64,000 nucleotides of DNA, taken from Ceratothoa steindachneri (Eukaryota; Arthropoda; Malacostraca; Isopoda; Cymothoidae). Under the pieces are notes generated by a model, which was not told where the DNA came from, did no database searches, and saw nothing but the letters and a program-made list of their open reading frames with translations. Where the stretch lies: the NCBI GenBank assembly GCA_963969495.1, contig OZ018321.1, positions 194,605,796 through 194,669,795 of the forward strand, written 5' to 3'. A program made the translations under genes and the position numbers. Shown here piece by piece: positions 1 through 10,719 of the stretch; the first letter of the stretch is position 1, and every line of letters begins with the position of its first letter.

Positions 1-1170
1 CTTGTAGAGTGCAGTATATCAATAAATTCCTCCGTAGAGCTTATGTTATACTTCGAAGGGATGTACGGGTTTATTTGGGGTTTTAGCTAAACGGTACGTT
101 TGTGTCGTAACTTGAGAGATGATAGGCCTCAATGGGTTGTTCGACTTATGAATTTTTACATTGCCATACAAATATCCTGGTGTGTAATCGCCGATGATCT
201 TTTGGAAGTGAAGTCCTCCAATGAGTGCATTAGCTTTAGTTATTTGTCCATTTATTTTCTTTTTTAAGTCTTCTGTTGGATCTTTTTTATACGTTTAAAT
301 TTAGTGGTGTCGCTTAGGATGGTATTCAGTTTGTTGTTATATTCTTCTTTGTTTAGAATGAAGTATATGTCCGATTTGTCAGCTTTTATTATGACTATTT
401 CTTTGTGTTTTTTAGAGAGCTGATGGCCTTGCGTATCTTGGGTATTATAAGTTTGCTGCAATTAAAGCACCTTCACTTGGTGGCTTCTGCGCGTAGTTGT
501 TTTTTTAGGTTGGAGTTAATTCCAATGATGGCTTGATTTTGTAATAGTTCAACTTTTTTTTAAATTGGATCAAATTTGGCTTGTAGGTGGCAGTTCAAAC
601 CGAGGTTAAGAGCTTCTGTTTCACTAGTAGAGAGCGTATGCCAGGAGAGATTGATGAATAATGTTGGTGATTCTGGCAATGTTATACGTCCCTTATACAG
701 TTTATTAAGCTTTTTTAGTCTAAATGCTTTTTTCAGAGTTTTCCGTTTGTAAAGCGCTATTGGAGAGAGCTTTTTTTGATAGAGTCTCGTGTTGCATGTG
801 GAATTTCGAACTCTTCAAGATGTGATAACGTTTCCTCAACATCACGTTCAAGTTCGGGGCTTGTTTTATTTAATAGTTTTATTTGCCTCTCTATAAGTTA
901 TAGGTTCATTTTTCGCTGCTAGGTCATGGGTTTTAATATTAGTGTAGATGGGTACCAGTCTTTCTTGAATGCTAATTTTGTTGAAAACCCTGGTATATTT
1001 CGCCTTGGTCAATTTCCTTTGGCATCTTTCTACTCTTCTAACTTCTTTAGCCCATCTTGTAGATGGTAGATCACTTTTCCTATATTCATCTCTCTTTTTA
1101 ATGAATGGGTTTGGTAAAAACCAAACTAAATTGCTGAGCTTTCGATCTTATTCGATCATTTTCGGAACGT
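1..1170 (-). mobile_element. Penelope-like element, 5' half, cut by window edge
   Basis: On the minus strand this matches the PLE at 53,906-54,760 almost base for base in places, including a stretch around the peptide ILNKEEYNNKLNTIL (264-461). It covers the N-terminal region and the first reverse transcriptase (RT) blocks, and the rest lies beyond position 1. PLEs are retroelements that pair an RT with a GIY-YIG endonuclease. Stops and frameshifts break the reading frame, so the copy is dead. From about 900 to 1,170 it carries the non-coding 5' region, which recurs at 58,692-58,921 and ends in a hammerhead-like motif. The family assignment is firm from the match to the fuller copy; the 5' boundary is less certain. 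Confidence 0.8.
1138..1170 (-). ncRNA. Hammerhead-ribozyme-like motif at PLE 5' end
   Basis: On the minus strand the sequence has a CCGAAAATGA-type left core, a short stem (GATC with GATC) and the right core GAAAGC. The same motif lies at the 5' edge of the related PLE segment at 58,692. PLEs are known to carry hammerhead ribozymes in their terminal repeats. The left core departs from the CUGANGA consensus, so activity is doubtful. Confidence 0.4.
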
Positions 1171-1649
1171 CTTTATTTATTCTTTCCTCCTTTACCGATG
1201 AAAGTTCAAGTTCAAGTTGATCAAAGTGATAAAATCTGTGGTAGGTTTTCATAGGTGTGAAATTGTTTACTAGTTTGCCTTGGTGTTGAGGGAATACCTA
1301 GCATACTTTCTTCTTCTTGTTTTAGTTAAATTATAATTTGGGCACTCCACCTCTTTTTTAAAGTTTATTGCCTTTCGTTTATTGTTTTTCTATCACTTGT
1401 TTCGATTTTGGTATCATTGTTAGGTGTAGATGGTTCTTATATTTTCACTTTCACAGTTTCTTCCGCTGGGGAATAGAGATGTCCTTTCTACTGAGCGTTA
1501 TCTGTATTTCGTTATTTCTAGATTGTTGTTGATTGTTGTGAGTATTTCTTGTTCAACTTTGTCCCATGTCTTTCTCCCTATCCTCTGGATCTCCATATTG
1601 ATTGGTTTAAGTCCGGTTCTATCATGTAGAACCAATTGTCGCCACGCCA

Positions 1650-1975
1650 TGTCCCTCGGGCCCTTGGTCATCACATGCAACTCTTTTGAATATTCCTCGT
1701 TCATTCCTCTGCTCAATGGGGGACTGCTCCTTCTCAATCTGCGCCCCTAAGTTGTGGAATGCTCTTCCAGCTGGAATCAAGTCTTTTCCCTCTCTTACCA
1801 CATTTAAGCGTCTCCTGAAAACGCATCTTTTCAGTATTACCTTCTCCCCCCTCTTGAATTTCCATTGAATTTTCATTCTCATCTCAGCACAACGTGCGCT
1901 CTGGGAAGGCCTCAGGCCTTGAAGAGCGCATTACAAAAGACTTATTATTATTATTATTATTATCTGCGTGATCAC
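1650..1975 (+). mobile_element. CR1/L2-type LINE 3' end, nested insertion
   Basis: The plus strand encodes the conserved tail of many CR1/L2-like LINE polymerases: CAPKLWNALPAGIKS followed by FKRLLKTHLFSITF. A short 3' UTR follows, with a strong hairpin at 1,895-1,930 and an (ATT)n tail at 1,947-1,971. The minus-strand LINE resumes directly after the tail, as shown by alignment with copy B near 5,513, so this is a 5'-truncated insertion inside copy A. A second copy of the same 3' end lies at 14,850-15,020. The left edge is good only to about 40 bases. Confidence 0.75.
1895..1930 (+). other. LINE 3'-UTR hairpin
   Basis: An outer stem TGCGCTCT/AGAGCGCA and an inner stem AAGGCC/GGCCTT close on a TCA loop. 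The homologous site at 14,952-14,977 keeps the inner stem with different bases. It lies next to the microsatellite tail, where the element's own RT would be expected to recognise its RNA. Confidence 0.6.
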
Positions 1976-3779
1976 GGCCGGGTACACCAGGACGGAGCGT
2001 ACCAAGGCCGTGTAGAGTTTCTCTTATTTGGCATGTTGAGGCTTTGGAAACGGTACAGTTTCTTCAGCTCTCTTTTGGCTAGGGAGACTCTGTCGTTTAC
2101 GTTGGTCTCGTATCCTGATTTGTAAAGACGTAAGCGTAAGACCTTTCCCTCGTTAGAGTACGGATAAATTTTATCCTCAAAGAGAACATCGTCTAATTTT
2201 CAGGGGTTCATCGGAATTATCAGGAACTTTTGGTGGTTAGTCTTTATTTTACACCTTTTTTTCGTAACGATTGATGTTTTCAATCTCGGCAGCTGTCGCC
2301 TTTGCTTGAACTCCAGCGTTCCTTATTAGACTTGGAACGATTTGTGTAATGTCATCTGCGTATTGCAGATACATCGAATCGTCCCTCACTGGAGCAGGGA
2401 GGTCTATTGTGTAAACGAGTTACAGCAACGGACTCAGACAGCTGCCTTGTGGAACTCCTGCCTCGAGTTCGAATTTGGGTCCTTTGTAGCCCTCGATTGC
2501 GATTTGGGCTCTCCTCTCTATGATATAGTCACAAAGGACCCTTTCCAGGATTGGGTTTAGCTGGAGGTTGAGGATCTTGAATGTAGCCCTCTCAGCCACA
2601 CCTCATCGAAGGCCTTCTTTACATCCCGCAGCACCACGTCTATGTATTTTCGCTCAGCTTTGCTGCATGAGAGTTTTTCCTTTAGGAGAGCGAGGGCGGT
2701 CTCCGTTCCTTGTCTACAACGGAACCCGTGCTGCTGAGGGACGTGAGCTCCTAGCTCGGCTAGTTGTTCTTGAAGCCTGTCAGCTAGGAGCTTCTCGTAG
2801 ACTTTCGCAACGAATTCCAGCAGGGAGATTGGCCTGTAATTGAGCAGTTGATCAGGGAGTTTACCTCCCTTAGTTATGAAGATTATTTTATCAATCTTAA
2901 AACCACCAGAGAAGTAATCCGTGTTCAGGAAAGCGTTATAAACATTTGTGATTCCCTGAATGATCTGCTGTGGGGCATTTATCAAATTGTTTTTGGCGAT
3001 GCCCGTCCAGCCTGGTATCCTTTGTTCAAAGGTTCGCACAGTGACCATGACCTCCTCTAGTGTTATGGGACGGCCATGGCCCGCCATCTCCTTGCCTTCA
3101 TCTACTTGATGTTGTGGGTGCGTGCGGTGTATAATCTGATTCAGATCTTCGATCAGTTGGTCTTTGAATTCCTGGTAGAACTCTTCATTGTCTTCTGAGG
3201 TGATACTGAAGACGTTTTCCTTTAATTCCTAAATCTGTCTTCTATAACCACCGGGTTCTCTATATAATATCCGTTCTCTTTTATTCGAGCCTTAGTTCTC
3301 CCGGTTAGTCCTTTTAGATTTTTGACTTGACGCCAGAATTTAACCGGGTTCATCTCGCTATCGATTTTGGCTATCAGGCTGTTCCATATTTCTCCTTGTT
3401 GGAGGTTGATAGCCTCTTTTAGCTCGGTGCTTAGGCGTCGAAGAAGCGAGTTTCTTTCCCGGTTAGGACGTTCCCGTCTTATCTCTTCGTATATCTCCCT
3501 GTGATCATGAGCAATCTCCCTCATCGCCTCTGTCCATCTGGGCTGAGGAGGTGTTTTGTACCCAGTCTTGGTTACATACTTGCGGTCTGCTTATAGAATG
3601 GATGTAGTTATCCTCTCCAGTACTTCGTCTATCTCCTTCAAGGTTGCGTCGATTTTGTCAGCTGAGGAGTATTAACTGAGTCGTCTCTTGTAACGTTCCC
3701 AGTTGGCTAAAGCGTAGTTTTTGCGGAGAGATACTGGAAGATGGATCGGAGCGAGAGATGTTAATAAAAAGAAAACGGT

Positions 3780-4045
3780 TTTAAGGGGATATTTATTTCG
3801 CCTCACTTGAGCGTGACGTCAAAGGAAACGATCCAATCCGGTGAGTGGAATTTTTGTAACAACTTTAATGTTCAATTCCAGCTCATCGCTTGACAGTTGA
3901 GGGCCGGCTTTTCTTTGTTTATTAAGATGACTTCTAAGATGTTCAGCCTAGCCTTATTTCCCCCTTTTCTTTTAATTGCAGTGTTGTCAACTAGAATATC
4001 TCTCGTTAGGTTGATCTTATGCGCGCTTTCATTTTTATTTTTAAT
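3780..4045 (-). pseudogene. PLE GIY-YIG domain, C-terminal fragment
   Basis: The minus strand reads through the last part of a PLE protein, including NLTRDILVDN, KARLNILEVILINKEKPA and a tail like LKLLQKFHS. It aligns with the end of the fuller PLE at 55,870-56,112, where the equivalent is KARLNILEAILINEDKPA. Only the C-terminal portion after the endonuclease catalytic core is present, with one internal stop. It lies directly upstream (minus sense) of LINE copy A, so the two elements abut. Identification rests on this alignment within the window. Confidence 0.7.
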
Positions 4046-4078
4046 TCTATTTAATTTTCATTATTGTTTCTCCTGTTT

Positions 4079-4300
4079 GTGGGCACTTCGCCTCTCTTTG
4101 TTTATTATTCTTTTATTATTTTTCTTCTTTGACTTGATTTAGTTAGGCACTTCGCCTCTTTTTTATTTATTTATTTGTTTTCTTTTATTTGTTAATTTGG
4201 GGCAATTCGCCTCTTTTTTATTTATTTTTTGTTTACTTCATATTTTGTTCCATTTTGGACACTTCGCCTCTTTTGTTTTATTGTATTTTTCTGTGTCTTT
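4079..4300 (-). repeat. A-rich LINE 3'-UTR minisatellite, block 1
   Basis: Four diverged units each carry GGCACTTCGCCTCTTTT (plus sense), starting near 4,079, 4,144, 4,199 and 4,256, so spaced 56-65 bases and separated by T-rich sequence. On the minus strand this is A-rich DNA after the LINE ORF end, as in copy B. Confidence 0.6.
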
Positions 4301-4455
4301 CTTTGTGGATTTTTGTATCATTCTGTAGAGTCAATTCGGTATTTATTCTCGTTTAGTTTGAAGTGTCATTTTGACTTATTCAGGTATAAATTTCGTTATG
4401 GTCTTCCCCGGAGCACAATCTTCCGCTTGGGAATAAGGCTTTCCTGGTGACACTT

Positions 4456-4536
4456 CCAATTAGAGGTTGTGGTATCTCGAGATTTGTGTCTATAAATGGG
4501 AAGAGCAAATCTCGAGATACGACAACCCCTAATTGG
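4456..4536. repeat. 31-bp inverted repeat, 19-base loop
   Basis: Arms 4,456-4,486 and 4,506-4,536 match at 29 of 31 positions and contain the palindromic core TATCTCGAGAT. It lies beside the LINE 3'-UTR sequence at 4,340-4,450. It could be a small foldback element or a transcribed hairpin; no target duplication was seen. Confidence 0.8.
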
Positions 4537-4539
4537 ACG

Positions 4540-4862
4540 TGATGTGATGTGCTGAGCTGAGTGGTAAAATGGGTGGTAGGTGTGATAGGGGGAAAGGAGT
4601 TTTAGGATTTTTAGGAGTTTTAGTTGCCCTGGTTGTAAGAGCATCGCTTTCGTTCTTCTCCAGTATTTTTCATTTTCTTGTTACCTTCTTTTCCTCCAGT
4701 GTTCCCACTGTTGGCATTTTTGACCGGCAAAGCCGGTCTGATTCTTCTTTTTATTACAAATAACTCTATATTTGTCTTATATATTCCTCCGCCATAGATT
4801 TCAAGATTTTCAAGTTTATTTTATGCTATTTTGCTTTATTTATTTCGTTATTTTATTTTGTG
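4540..4862. other. T-rich non-coding stretch
   Basis: The plus strand is T-rich with no recognisable protein. It lies between the two blocks of LINE 3'-UTR repeats and is probably diverged 3'-UTR sequence. Confidence 0.4.
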
Positions 4863-5130
4863 GGGGCATTTTGCCTATTTTGACTAACTTTTATTTTAGT
4901 CCATTTTTTATCTCTTTTTCTTTTTCCTTTAGTGGGCACTTCGCCTCTTTTGTTTATTTTATTATTCTTTTTGTGCATTATTTTTATTCATTTTCTACTT
5001 TTTTATTTCTTTTTCTTTTGGTGGGCTCTTCGCCTCTTTTATTTATTTTATTTTATTTTTTATTTACTTTGTTTAATTTTTGTTTTCTTTTTCTTTAGTG
5101 GCCATTTCACTTCTTTTTATTGTTTATTTT
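4863..5130 (-). repeat. A-rich LINE 3'-UTR minisatellite, block 2
   Basis: Four more units of the same core start near 4,863, 4,933, 5,022 and 5,098, spaced 70-88 bases. They lie directly after the ORF end of LINE copy B in minus orientation, which ties the repeat to this LINE family's 3' UTR. Confidence 0.6.
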
Positions 5131-5149
5131 TCTATCTATTTTTGTAGTC

Positions 5150-6345
5150 GTCTTTTTTTCGTTTTTATTCTAATTCGGTAGTTCTTGTTGGGTTTTTCTA
5201 GTCCTGTTATTGTATTTGTCAATTCTGGTTATTTAAATATCAGGTTTATCACTTCTCCCGCGAAGACTCTTACGCTTGGGAATAATGATGACCTTGCAAC
5301 TTTGTGTTGCTTCTGCTGCGGAATCAAGATGTTGTCATTGTCTAGCGTAGGGATTATCGTTTTTTCTATCTTTACCCAAGTCTTTCTCCCTAGCCTTTAA
5401 ACTTCCATATTAATTGGCTTTAGTCCTACTCTTTCGTGCAGAACTGTTTGCATAATAGTATGGTGGCTTTGTTTTGTACTCTCTGCATCGTCCTTTGAGA
5501 GGTCCAACTTGCCATCTGCGTTACCGCTGCTAGGTACACTAGGACGGAGCATACCAAGGCAGTGCATAGCTTCTTTTTGCTTGGCGCGTTAAGGTCTAGG
5601 AACCTGTAGAGTTTCAGAAGTGCTTCTAGGCTAGGGAGTCTCTGTTGTTGACGTGGGTTTTGTATCCAGACTTGGTAAACGTAAACGTAGGATATTCCCC
5701 TCTTCTGAGTACGGGTAGAGGTCGTTGTTCACGATGACGTGGTCTTTTTTCCGACGGTTCATTGCGATTACTTGGAATTTTTAGCAGTTAGATTTTATCT
5801 TCCATAACCTTTCGTATCTATGTATGTTGTTTGTTTCGGCAGCTGTATCCCTTGCTTTAACTCCGGCGTTTCTATAATAACTAGGGACGATTTTAGTGAG
5901 GTCATCTGCGTAGTTCAGATATATCTTGTCGTCCCGTACCGGAGCAGGGAGGTCTATTGTGTACACGAGGTACAGCAACGGATTCATACAGCTGCCTTGT
6001 AGAACTCCCGCCTCTAGTACGAATTCGGGTCCTGTGAAGCCCTCGCTCGAAATTTGGGCCTTTCTCTACATGATATAATCACATAGGACCCTTTTCGGGA
6101 TTGGGTTCAGCTAGAAGTTCAGGATGTTGAATTATAGACCCCTCATCCAAACCTTATCAAATGCATTTTGTACATCGCACCGCCCAACGTCTACGTATTT
6201 CCTCTCACCTTTGCAGTGGACTATTTTCTCCATTAGGAGGGTGAGGGCAGTTTTCTTTCCTCTCCCCTTGCGAAACCCGTGCTGCTGGAGGTTGTGAGAT
6301 CCCAATTTTCGGCTGGCTGGTCTTGGAGCCAGATTGTTACGTCAA
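5150..6345 (-). pseudogene. LINE ORF2 relic (copy B), RT C-terminal half
   Basis: This is the same LINE family as copy A on the minus strand. ORF 5,781-5,987 holds the RT catalytic region, with NPLLYLVYTIDLPAPVRDD and the YADD box in LNYADDLTK, followed by IHRYERLWKIK. Upstream at 6,120-6,345 lie decayed versions of the QHGFR and KAFDEVW blocks. Copy B starts abruptly near 6,345 (5' truncation) and its C-terminal end at 5,400-5,450 matches copy A at 1,585-1,640. Stops and frameshifts make it non-functional. Confidence 0.75.
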
Positions 6346-6389
6346 CTGAAAAGGATTTAAAAGGTTCCAGTAATTGAAAAATGGGTACG

Positions 6390-7060
6390 AACCTCTCACG
6401 GTGAGTCTGCAACAATGTGTTTCTTGCTGTGAGTCATCGCTTTCATGACATTTTCAGGCATCATCTTTGGTGATAAAAAGTGAATCCTTTATCATAAGTG
6501 CCCTTTTTCGTCGATCAATCGAGGAAGCAGAATTTCTTAAAACCCGAGAGGAGGACTTCATCCTAAAAAGATCACGTTGAGTGCATGGTGATATATTATA
6601 GGAATTGTCCATTTACGAATTGTTAAAAACAATCAAACAATTAATGCTAATCTATACTGCAATCAATTTTGTCGTTAAAAGCAACTTTTGACCTAAGGCG
6701 TTTTTTCTTATTCGACGGAAGAGGTGTCATCCTCTATCATGATAATGCCCGTCCTCATACAGATCAAATAACCGAAGATCTCTCAGAGGAACTCAGTTGT
6801 AAAATATTGCTTCATCCTCCATATTCTCTTGACTTTGTTGCTTCTGATTATCACATATTTAGGGGTTGTCAAAAACATTTGGATGGTCTAAGGTTAACAT
6901 CAAGAGAAGAGGTTGAAAACGAGTTGTATTCATATTTTGCTTTAATACCTAAAGAATTTTACAGTGTGGCATTTATAAGCTTTTTGACATGCAAAGAGGA
7001 CCTTTAAATCAATGGAGGAAATGTTTATGATTAAATATTTCCATAGTAATAAGTTTTTCA
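6390..7060 (+). pseudogene. mariner transposase relic (DD34D type)
   Basis: The best preserved part is ORF 6,669-7,007. It holds the second catalytic aspartate in HDNARPHTDQIT, the third in a decayed YSPDLAPSDYH-like motif (here YSLDFVASDYHIF), and the usual C-terminal region. Upstream, in other frames, GDKKW-like and NQTINANLYC blocks mark the first catalytic region. Mariner transposases cut and paste DNA at TA sites in the nucleus. Frameshifts separate the parts, and no terminal repeats were identified. Confidence 0.8.
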
Positions 7061-7533
7061 TTTTTAATTAATATATACCTTAAAATATGACATTACTTTT
7101 TGCATTTCATGCTTTGAGTGTGTCTCTAACCTGCTGGGGAATTTCTACATCTATGATGTTTTGCATAATAAAGAGTAAAAGTGCCCATTCCATCAAATCT
7201 GATATTACTTGAATGTACGGCTACTGCTGTTGATGGTTTTGAATTTTTTAGTTTATAGTTCTTGGGATGGAAGACCTTATTGGTTTAGTTTAGAAGACAT
7301 AACGCTGCCTTAATCACACCCTTGGCAATTTCTGCTCGTAAATCTAACAAAGGCATTATCATTTTTATTCTTAAGGATATAATCGTTTTTGGTGTCTAGG
7401 GTCCAATTGCCATCCACTTACCACTGCAATTCCCATTAGATGATAAAAAGGTGGCACGTGACTTCTTGCTTCTGAGTTTTCTATTGTGCAGAGAGAGAAG
7501 CAAGTCAGTTAGGTCCACTAATTTGTTGTATTC
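7061..7533. other. No recognised feature
   Basis: No coding, repeat or RNA signal was recognised on either strand. Confidence 0.3.
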
Positions 7534-7818
7534 GTGCTTTATTTAGAGACAACCAATTTCCGCGTAGGCTTAACAAACCATCTTTTTACTTTCTCACCCA
7601 TGGTAAGATCTAAAAAAATTAGGGACCAGCAGAACAGCACTGTTAATATACCATTTAGGTATCAGCTGAACAGTACTGCTAGCCTACCATTTAGGTGCCA
7701 GATAGACAGTATTGTTAACCCACTATCTAGGTGTCAGCTGAACACTACTATTATCCTGCCATTTAGGTGCCAGCTGAACAGTACAGTTATTCTACCATTT
7801 TGCTACACCCATATTTAA
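7534..7818 (+). repeat. Five-copy 36-bp minisatellite inside an open frame
   Basis: Exact 36-base periodicity runs from 7,633 to 7,812 in five units. Because 36 is a multiple of three, a 94-residue frame (7,534-7,818) encodes five 12-residue units of the type NSTVNIPFRYQL. The units differ at several codons, so the array is not recent. I know no matching protein family, and the frame may be open by chance; in its favour, all five units stay open despite substitutions. Confidence 0.75.
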
Positions 7819-7849
7819 TGAGTTTCGACCTTCCACTCTCATGTACCTC

Positions 7850-8470
7850 CACTGCTTTAATTCTTTCTTCGATGGTGAGTTGTTCGAGCTCTTACTCAAT
7901 CTGTTTCGTCTGATTTAGTGGTTCTTAACCTTCGTTCATCCTTGCCCCCCTTGCAAGGTGTCAAATACTGTATCAGAGTCATAATCTGCCATAAGTATAT
8001 GAATTTCTGTACCGGTTCTAAAATTCGATATATAATTCTAATTGTTTAATCTTCTGCAAAACTGTTCGCCATTAAGTTTATTTCCATTCCACTTTTAACT
8101 TTGGGCCGTAATAATTATGTTATGCTTGATTATAATTATTCTGGGTTTGAGTCAACTAATGTCATGCCATCAGTAAAACGAAGGTGACGTAAATATATTT
8201 AATTAATTCTGTTTTCCTTTTGTTCCTGGTATCCAGTCCTTTTAACCTTCTTCAAGTCTCCTGTAAACAGTTTGGGAGAGACCGATCCTTGTTTCAGTCC
8301 TTTTGGTGTTTGTGTTTTTATAATGATGGAGTGCAACTTAAACGACGATGTTCATTATTTTGTTTCTTAAAAGTTCATTTTCACTCCAGGTTAGCTCTGC
8401 TTTATGATCATTCCTTTATAAGTGACTGCCATTTGGGGAAATGAATTTGGAATTCGAGGCACATAATAGG
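7850..8470 (-). pseudogene. RTE-like LINE RT relic, motifs B and C
   Basis: On the minus strand, frame-broken translation gives GLKQGSVSPKLFTGDLK, which corresponds to the RTE-clade block G(V)KQGD..SPKLF. It is followed by LRHLRFTDGMTLVDSNPE, where the family has LR(F)ADD and the catalytic pair has decayed to TDG. Further on, EPVQKFIYLW resembles the block after the catalytic site. The matching upstream RT blocks are at 9,365-9,650 on the same strand. Many stops are present. The assignment rests on remembered family motifs. Confidence 0.55.
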
Positions 8471-9364
8471 ATATCGTCAACTAAACCAAGGTGAGTATCG
8501 CTGCTGTTTTATAACCGAGGATGGAAAGAATGATCCGGTGGAGTCTGTGTTCTATCGTGGTGCTCCCTCAAGATTGAAACTCCCCAAAAAAGCGAGGTGG
8601 ACACCAGGATTGATTGGTAGAAACACCCACCAACAACGGCGCAACAGGAATAAGATTTGGTCCTAAATCCGATTCTGCATCCAGCCCTGAGGTCACCCAT
8701 TAAAAATTAAAGTTATCTAATGCATGTCAGGAAAGGCCAAGGTTTTGAATATTTAAGAATTTGAGGGTAAGTGGGATGCGGGTGAAACAAACAGGAAATA
8801 ATTAACAGTCAAATATCCACATTGAAGTAATATATCACCCAGCCGTGAGATATCAAAGGGAGTAAATGAGAAGGCGACAACTGAGTAGATGTCGGGCGCT
8901 TGCAAGACATGAGATGTGAGTGATAATTTGTCATATCTATCGTATTTCTGAGTGAGAGCATAAGATCTCACGCACCTAGTAGGCACTCCTTTCGGTACTC
9001 GGATTATACAATTTCTGGACGTTTGAACTTTGGTATTTTCGCATTCATTACAAACTTGTTTTCAAACACCTTTAGTGGAGATGCATCCGGCAGGTTTCGT
9101 TTTCTTGGTTCACTGATCACCGTCTATTGTACGCGTCTGTCTTATTACCCCCAACCATTGACCAAATTTTATCCTTTTACTTTCTGCGAGGTCGTCTTCT
9201 GGATCTCTTCATGTATAATGCTCACAATGTAAATAAATAATACGATCTCACATTTATTCCGATTCTCATTCTTCCTCAGTCCGAATTCCTAAAAAAGACT
9301 TCTAACATTGATGTAAAGAGTTTGAGGAAGCGAAGACCTCCTCGTTCCACTCTTTTTTTTCTAA
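8471..9364. other. Unassigned spacer inside the RTE-like relic
   Basis: Short open frames exist (for example 8,753-8,986 minus), but none is recognisable. The stretch separates the two parts of the RTE-like relic and may be an insertion or unrecognisably decayed sequence. Confidence 0.3.
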
Positions 9365-9650
9365 TTTTTTTGCTTGACTGGGTACAGCCTAAATGACGAT
9401 GTTGAGTAACTGAATCTGGAGAGGAGTATTTTAAAGTAGGTCTTTGTGAATCATTGTTTCTCTCATGCTTTTCACACTGATCCGAAGGCATTGGATGGTC
9501 TTGGGAAGTATAGAGGTATTTCATACTCATTTGTTGAACACTGTGTAGATGATCATAAGTATGTAGTAAATTTACTATTGAAACCCGTCTCTCTCCCGGT
9601 GTTTTGTATTGGTTTTCCTCGAATTTAAAGCGGAATACCAACGAGGGCAT
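9365..9650 (-). pseudogene. RTE-like LINE RT relic, motif A region
   Basis: Minus-strand translation gives ETGFNSKFTT and NEYEIPLYF followed by NAFGSV. These resemble the RTE-clade blocks (Q)AGFR..FST, NEYN.PL and DYEKAFDSV. Downstream blocks of the same kind lie at 7,850-8,470. Stops are frequent, and the first catalytic aspartate block is degraded. The call is tentative. Confidence 0.5.
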
Positions 9651-10719
9651 CTCCACCAGGAAGTTTGTAAGGAGAGATGGAGAAAATAGGGACGATAGGG
9701 GAGGTGAAAATGTGTGGAAGGTATATAGTCATAGATCCTTCTGTAGGGAAAACAAACTGTGGCCTTAGGGCCAGAAGGGCACGCAAACTTTCAGATTTCA
9801 CCTGAATACCTTGCGAGTGCGTGAAAGGATTGATAAGGAAAATAAAGATGGAGAGGGGGAAGGGGAGTAGAAGGAGAAGAGAGTGAGAGGGATCCATCAA
9901 CGGCCATGTTACCCCCCGCCCCCCAACTGGAGACATGAGAGAGAGGTGACCCGGAGTCCCCACTCCCGGCTTCGATCAGGAATGAATAGACAAAGTCTGA
10001 TTGGCGACTAGCCTGCGATCTTAGCAGCCAGCCAAGAAAATAGGTGAGGAGAGTCTTGTAAACAAAAGGAAGTGGGGGAGGGAACTGGAGATGTTGTCTA
10101 GAAGAAATAAAGCTCAGGCAGTCTCAATCTAGTTCGAGAGTACCGTGGGCGCTCGAACCGGAAGAGATCCAGTTCCGATAGCTGATTACACTCGAGTGTT
10201 AATCTTGTTAGTCATGACTGTTTTAATTAATTAGTATAATGTTGATACAGACTGAGTGACCTTTTCTATCGCCTTTTAAAATATATATATATAAATGAAA
10301 CGTTGGCTATTAGGTTGTTGTTGTTGTTGCTTCATTGAGTCACATCCCTGACTATCCTCTGCCTTGTCGCTTTTGGAAGAAGGCGTTCCTAATGTAAAGG
10401 TTTGCCCCTTCGGAGAATTCTCCTAATCCATTTTCCGCGTTCATTTCATTCGCCTCCTCTGAATTTGTCCACCGATCGACCATCGTCGCTTTCTTCTCTT
10501 ATCTTTGCATTGAAGTCCTCCACAATAAACTGGTGTTTTTTTGTGTATGTGTATGTGCACTCAAGAGTGCTACATAAAAATCCTCAACTTCATCCTCTGA
10601 GTGAAATATTGTAGGCTTTGTTTACTTGTAGCAAATAATTAATTAATATTTTAATTTATGTTATGAATAGAGCTATGGCTCGGGGATGAAAAATTTTTCG
10701 GCACTAGTGTGTGTATTCA
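9651..10719. other. No recognised gene
   Basis: No protein was recognised. The stretch includes a short TA run (10,279-10,292) and a purine-rich patch near 9,820-9,890. The minus frame 9,625-9,963 has no recognisable motif. Confidence 0.3.

Larger units (their letters stand above)
1310..3765 (-). pseudogene. LINE ORF2 relic (copy A), reverse transcriptase
   Basis: A non-LTR retrotransposon polymerase runs on the minus strand. In coding order there is a linker before the RT (3,222-3,524), the RT fingers with NYRPISLLEFVAKVYEKLL, the block QHGFRCRQGTETALALL, the block DVVLRDVKKAFDEVW and a YADD-type catalytic box near 2,360. The last is followed by the C-terminal part ending near 1,500 with LHDRTGLKPINMEI. 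Copies B (5,150-6,345) and C (60,687-61,840) share these blocks. Stops and frameshifts are frequent. The endonuclease end is missing here, although a related endonuclease is at 19.5-20.5 kb. A LINE 3' end from another family is inserted at about 1,650-1,975. The clade is uncertain. Confidence 0.8.

Noticed and set aside
1430..1750. Plus frame of 106 residues over the LINE ORF end
   Set aside because: It is mostly antisense to LINE copy A. Only the part after 1,680 in another frame is real LINE tail.
4229..5147. T-rich plus-strand frames resembling membrane proteins
   Set aside because: F-rich translation of the T-rich side of LINE 3' UTRs. The repeats and the minus-strand LINE explain the region.
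8509..8700. Minus frame of 63 residues
   Set aside because: No motif, and it does not continue the RTE-like RT blocks on either side.
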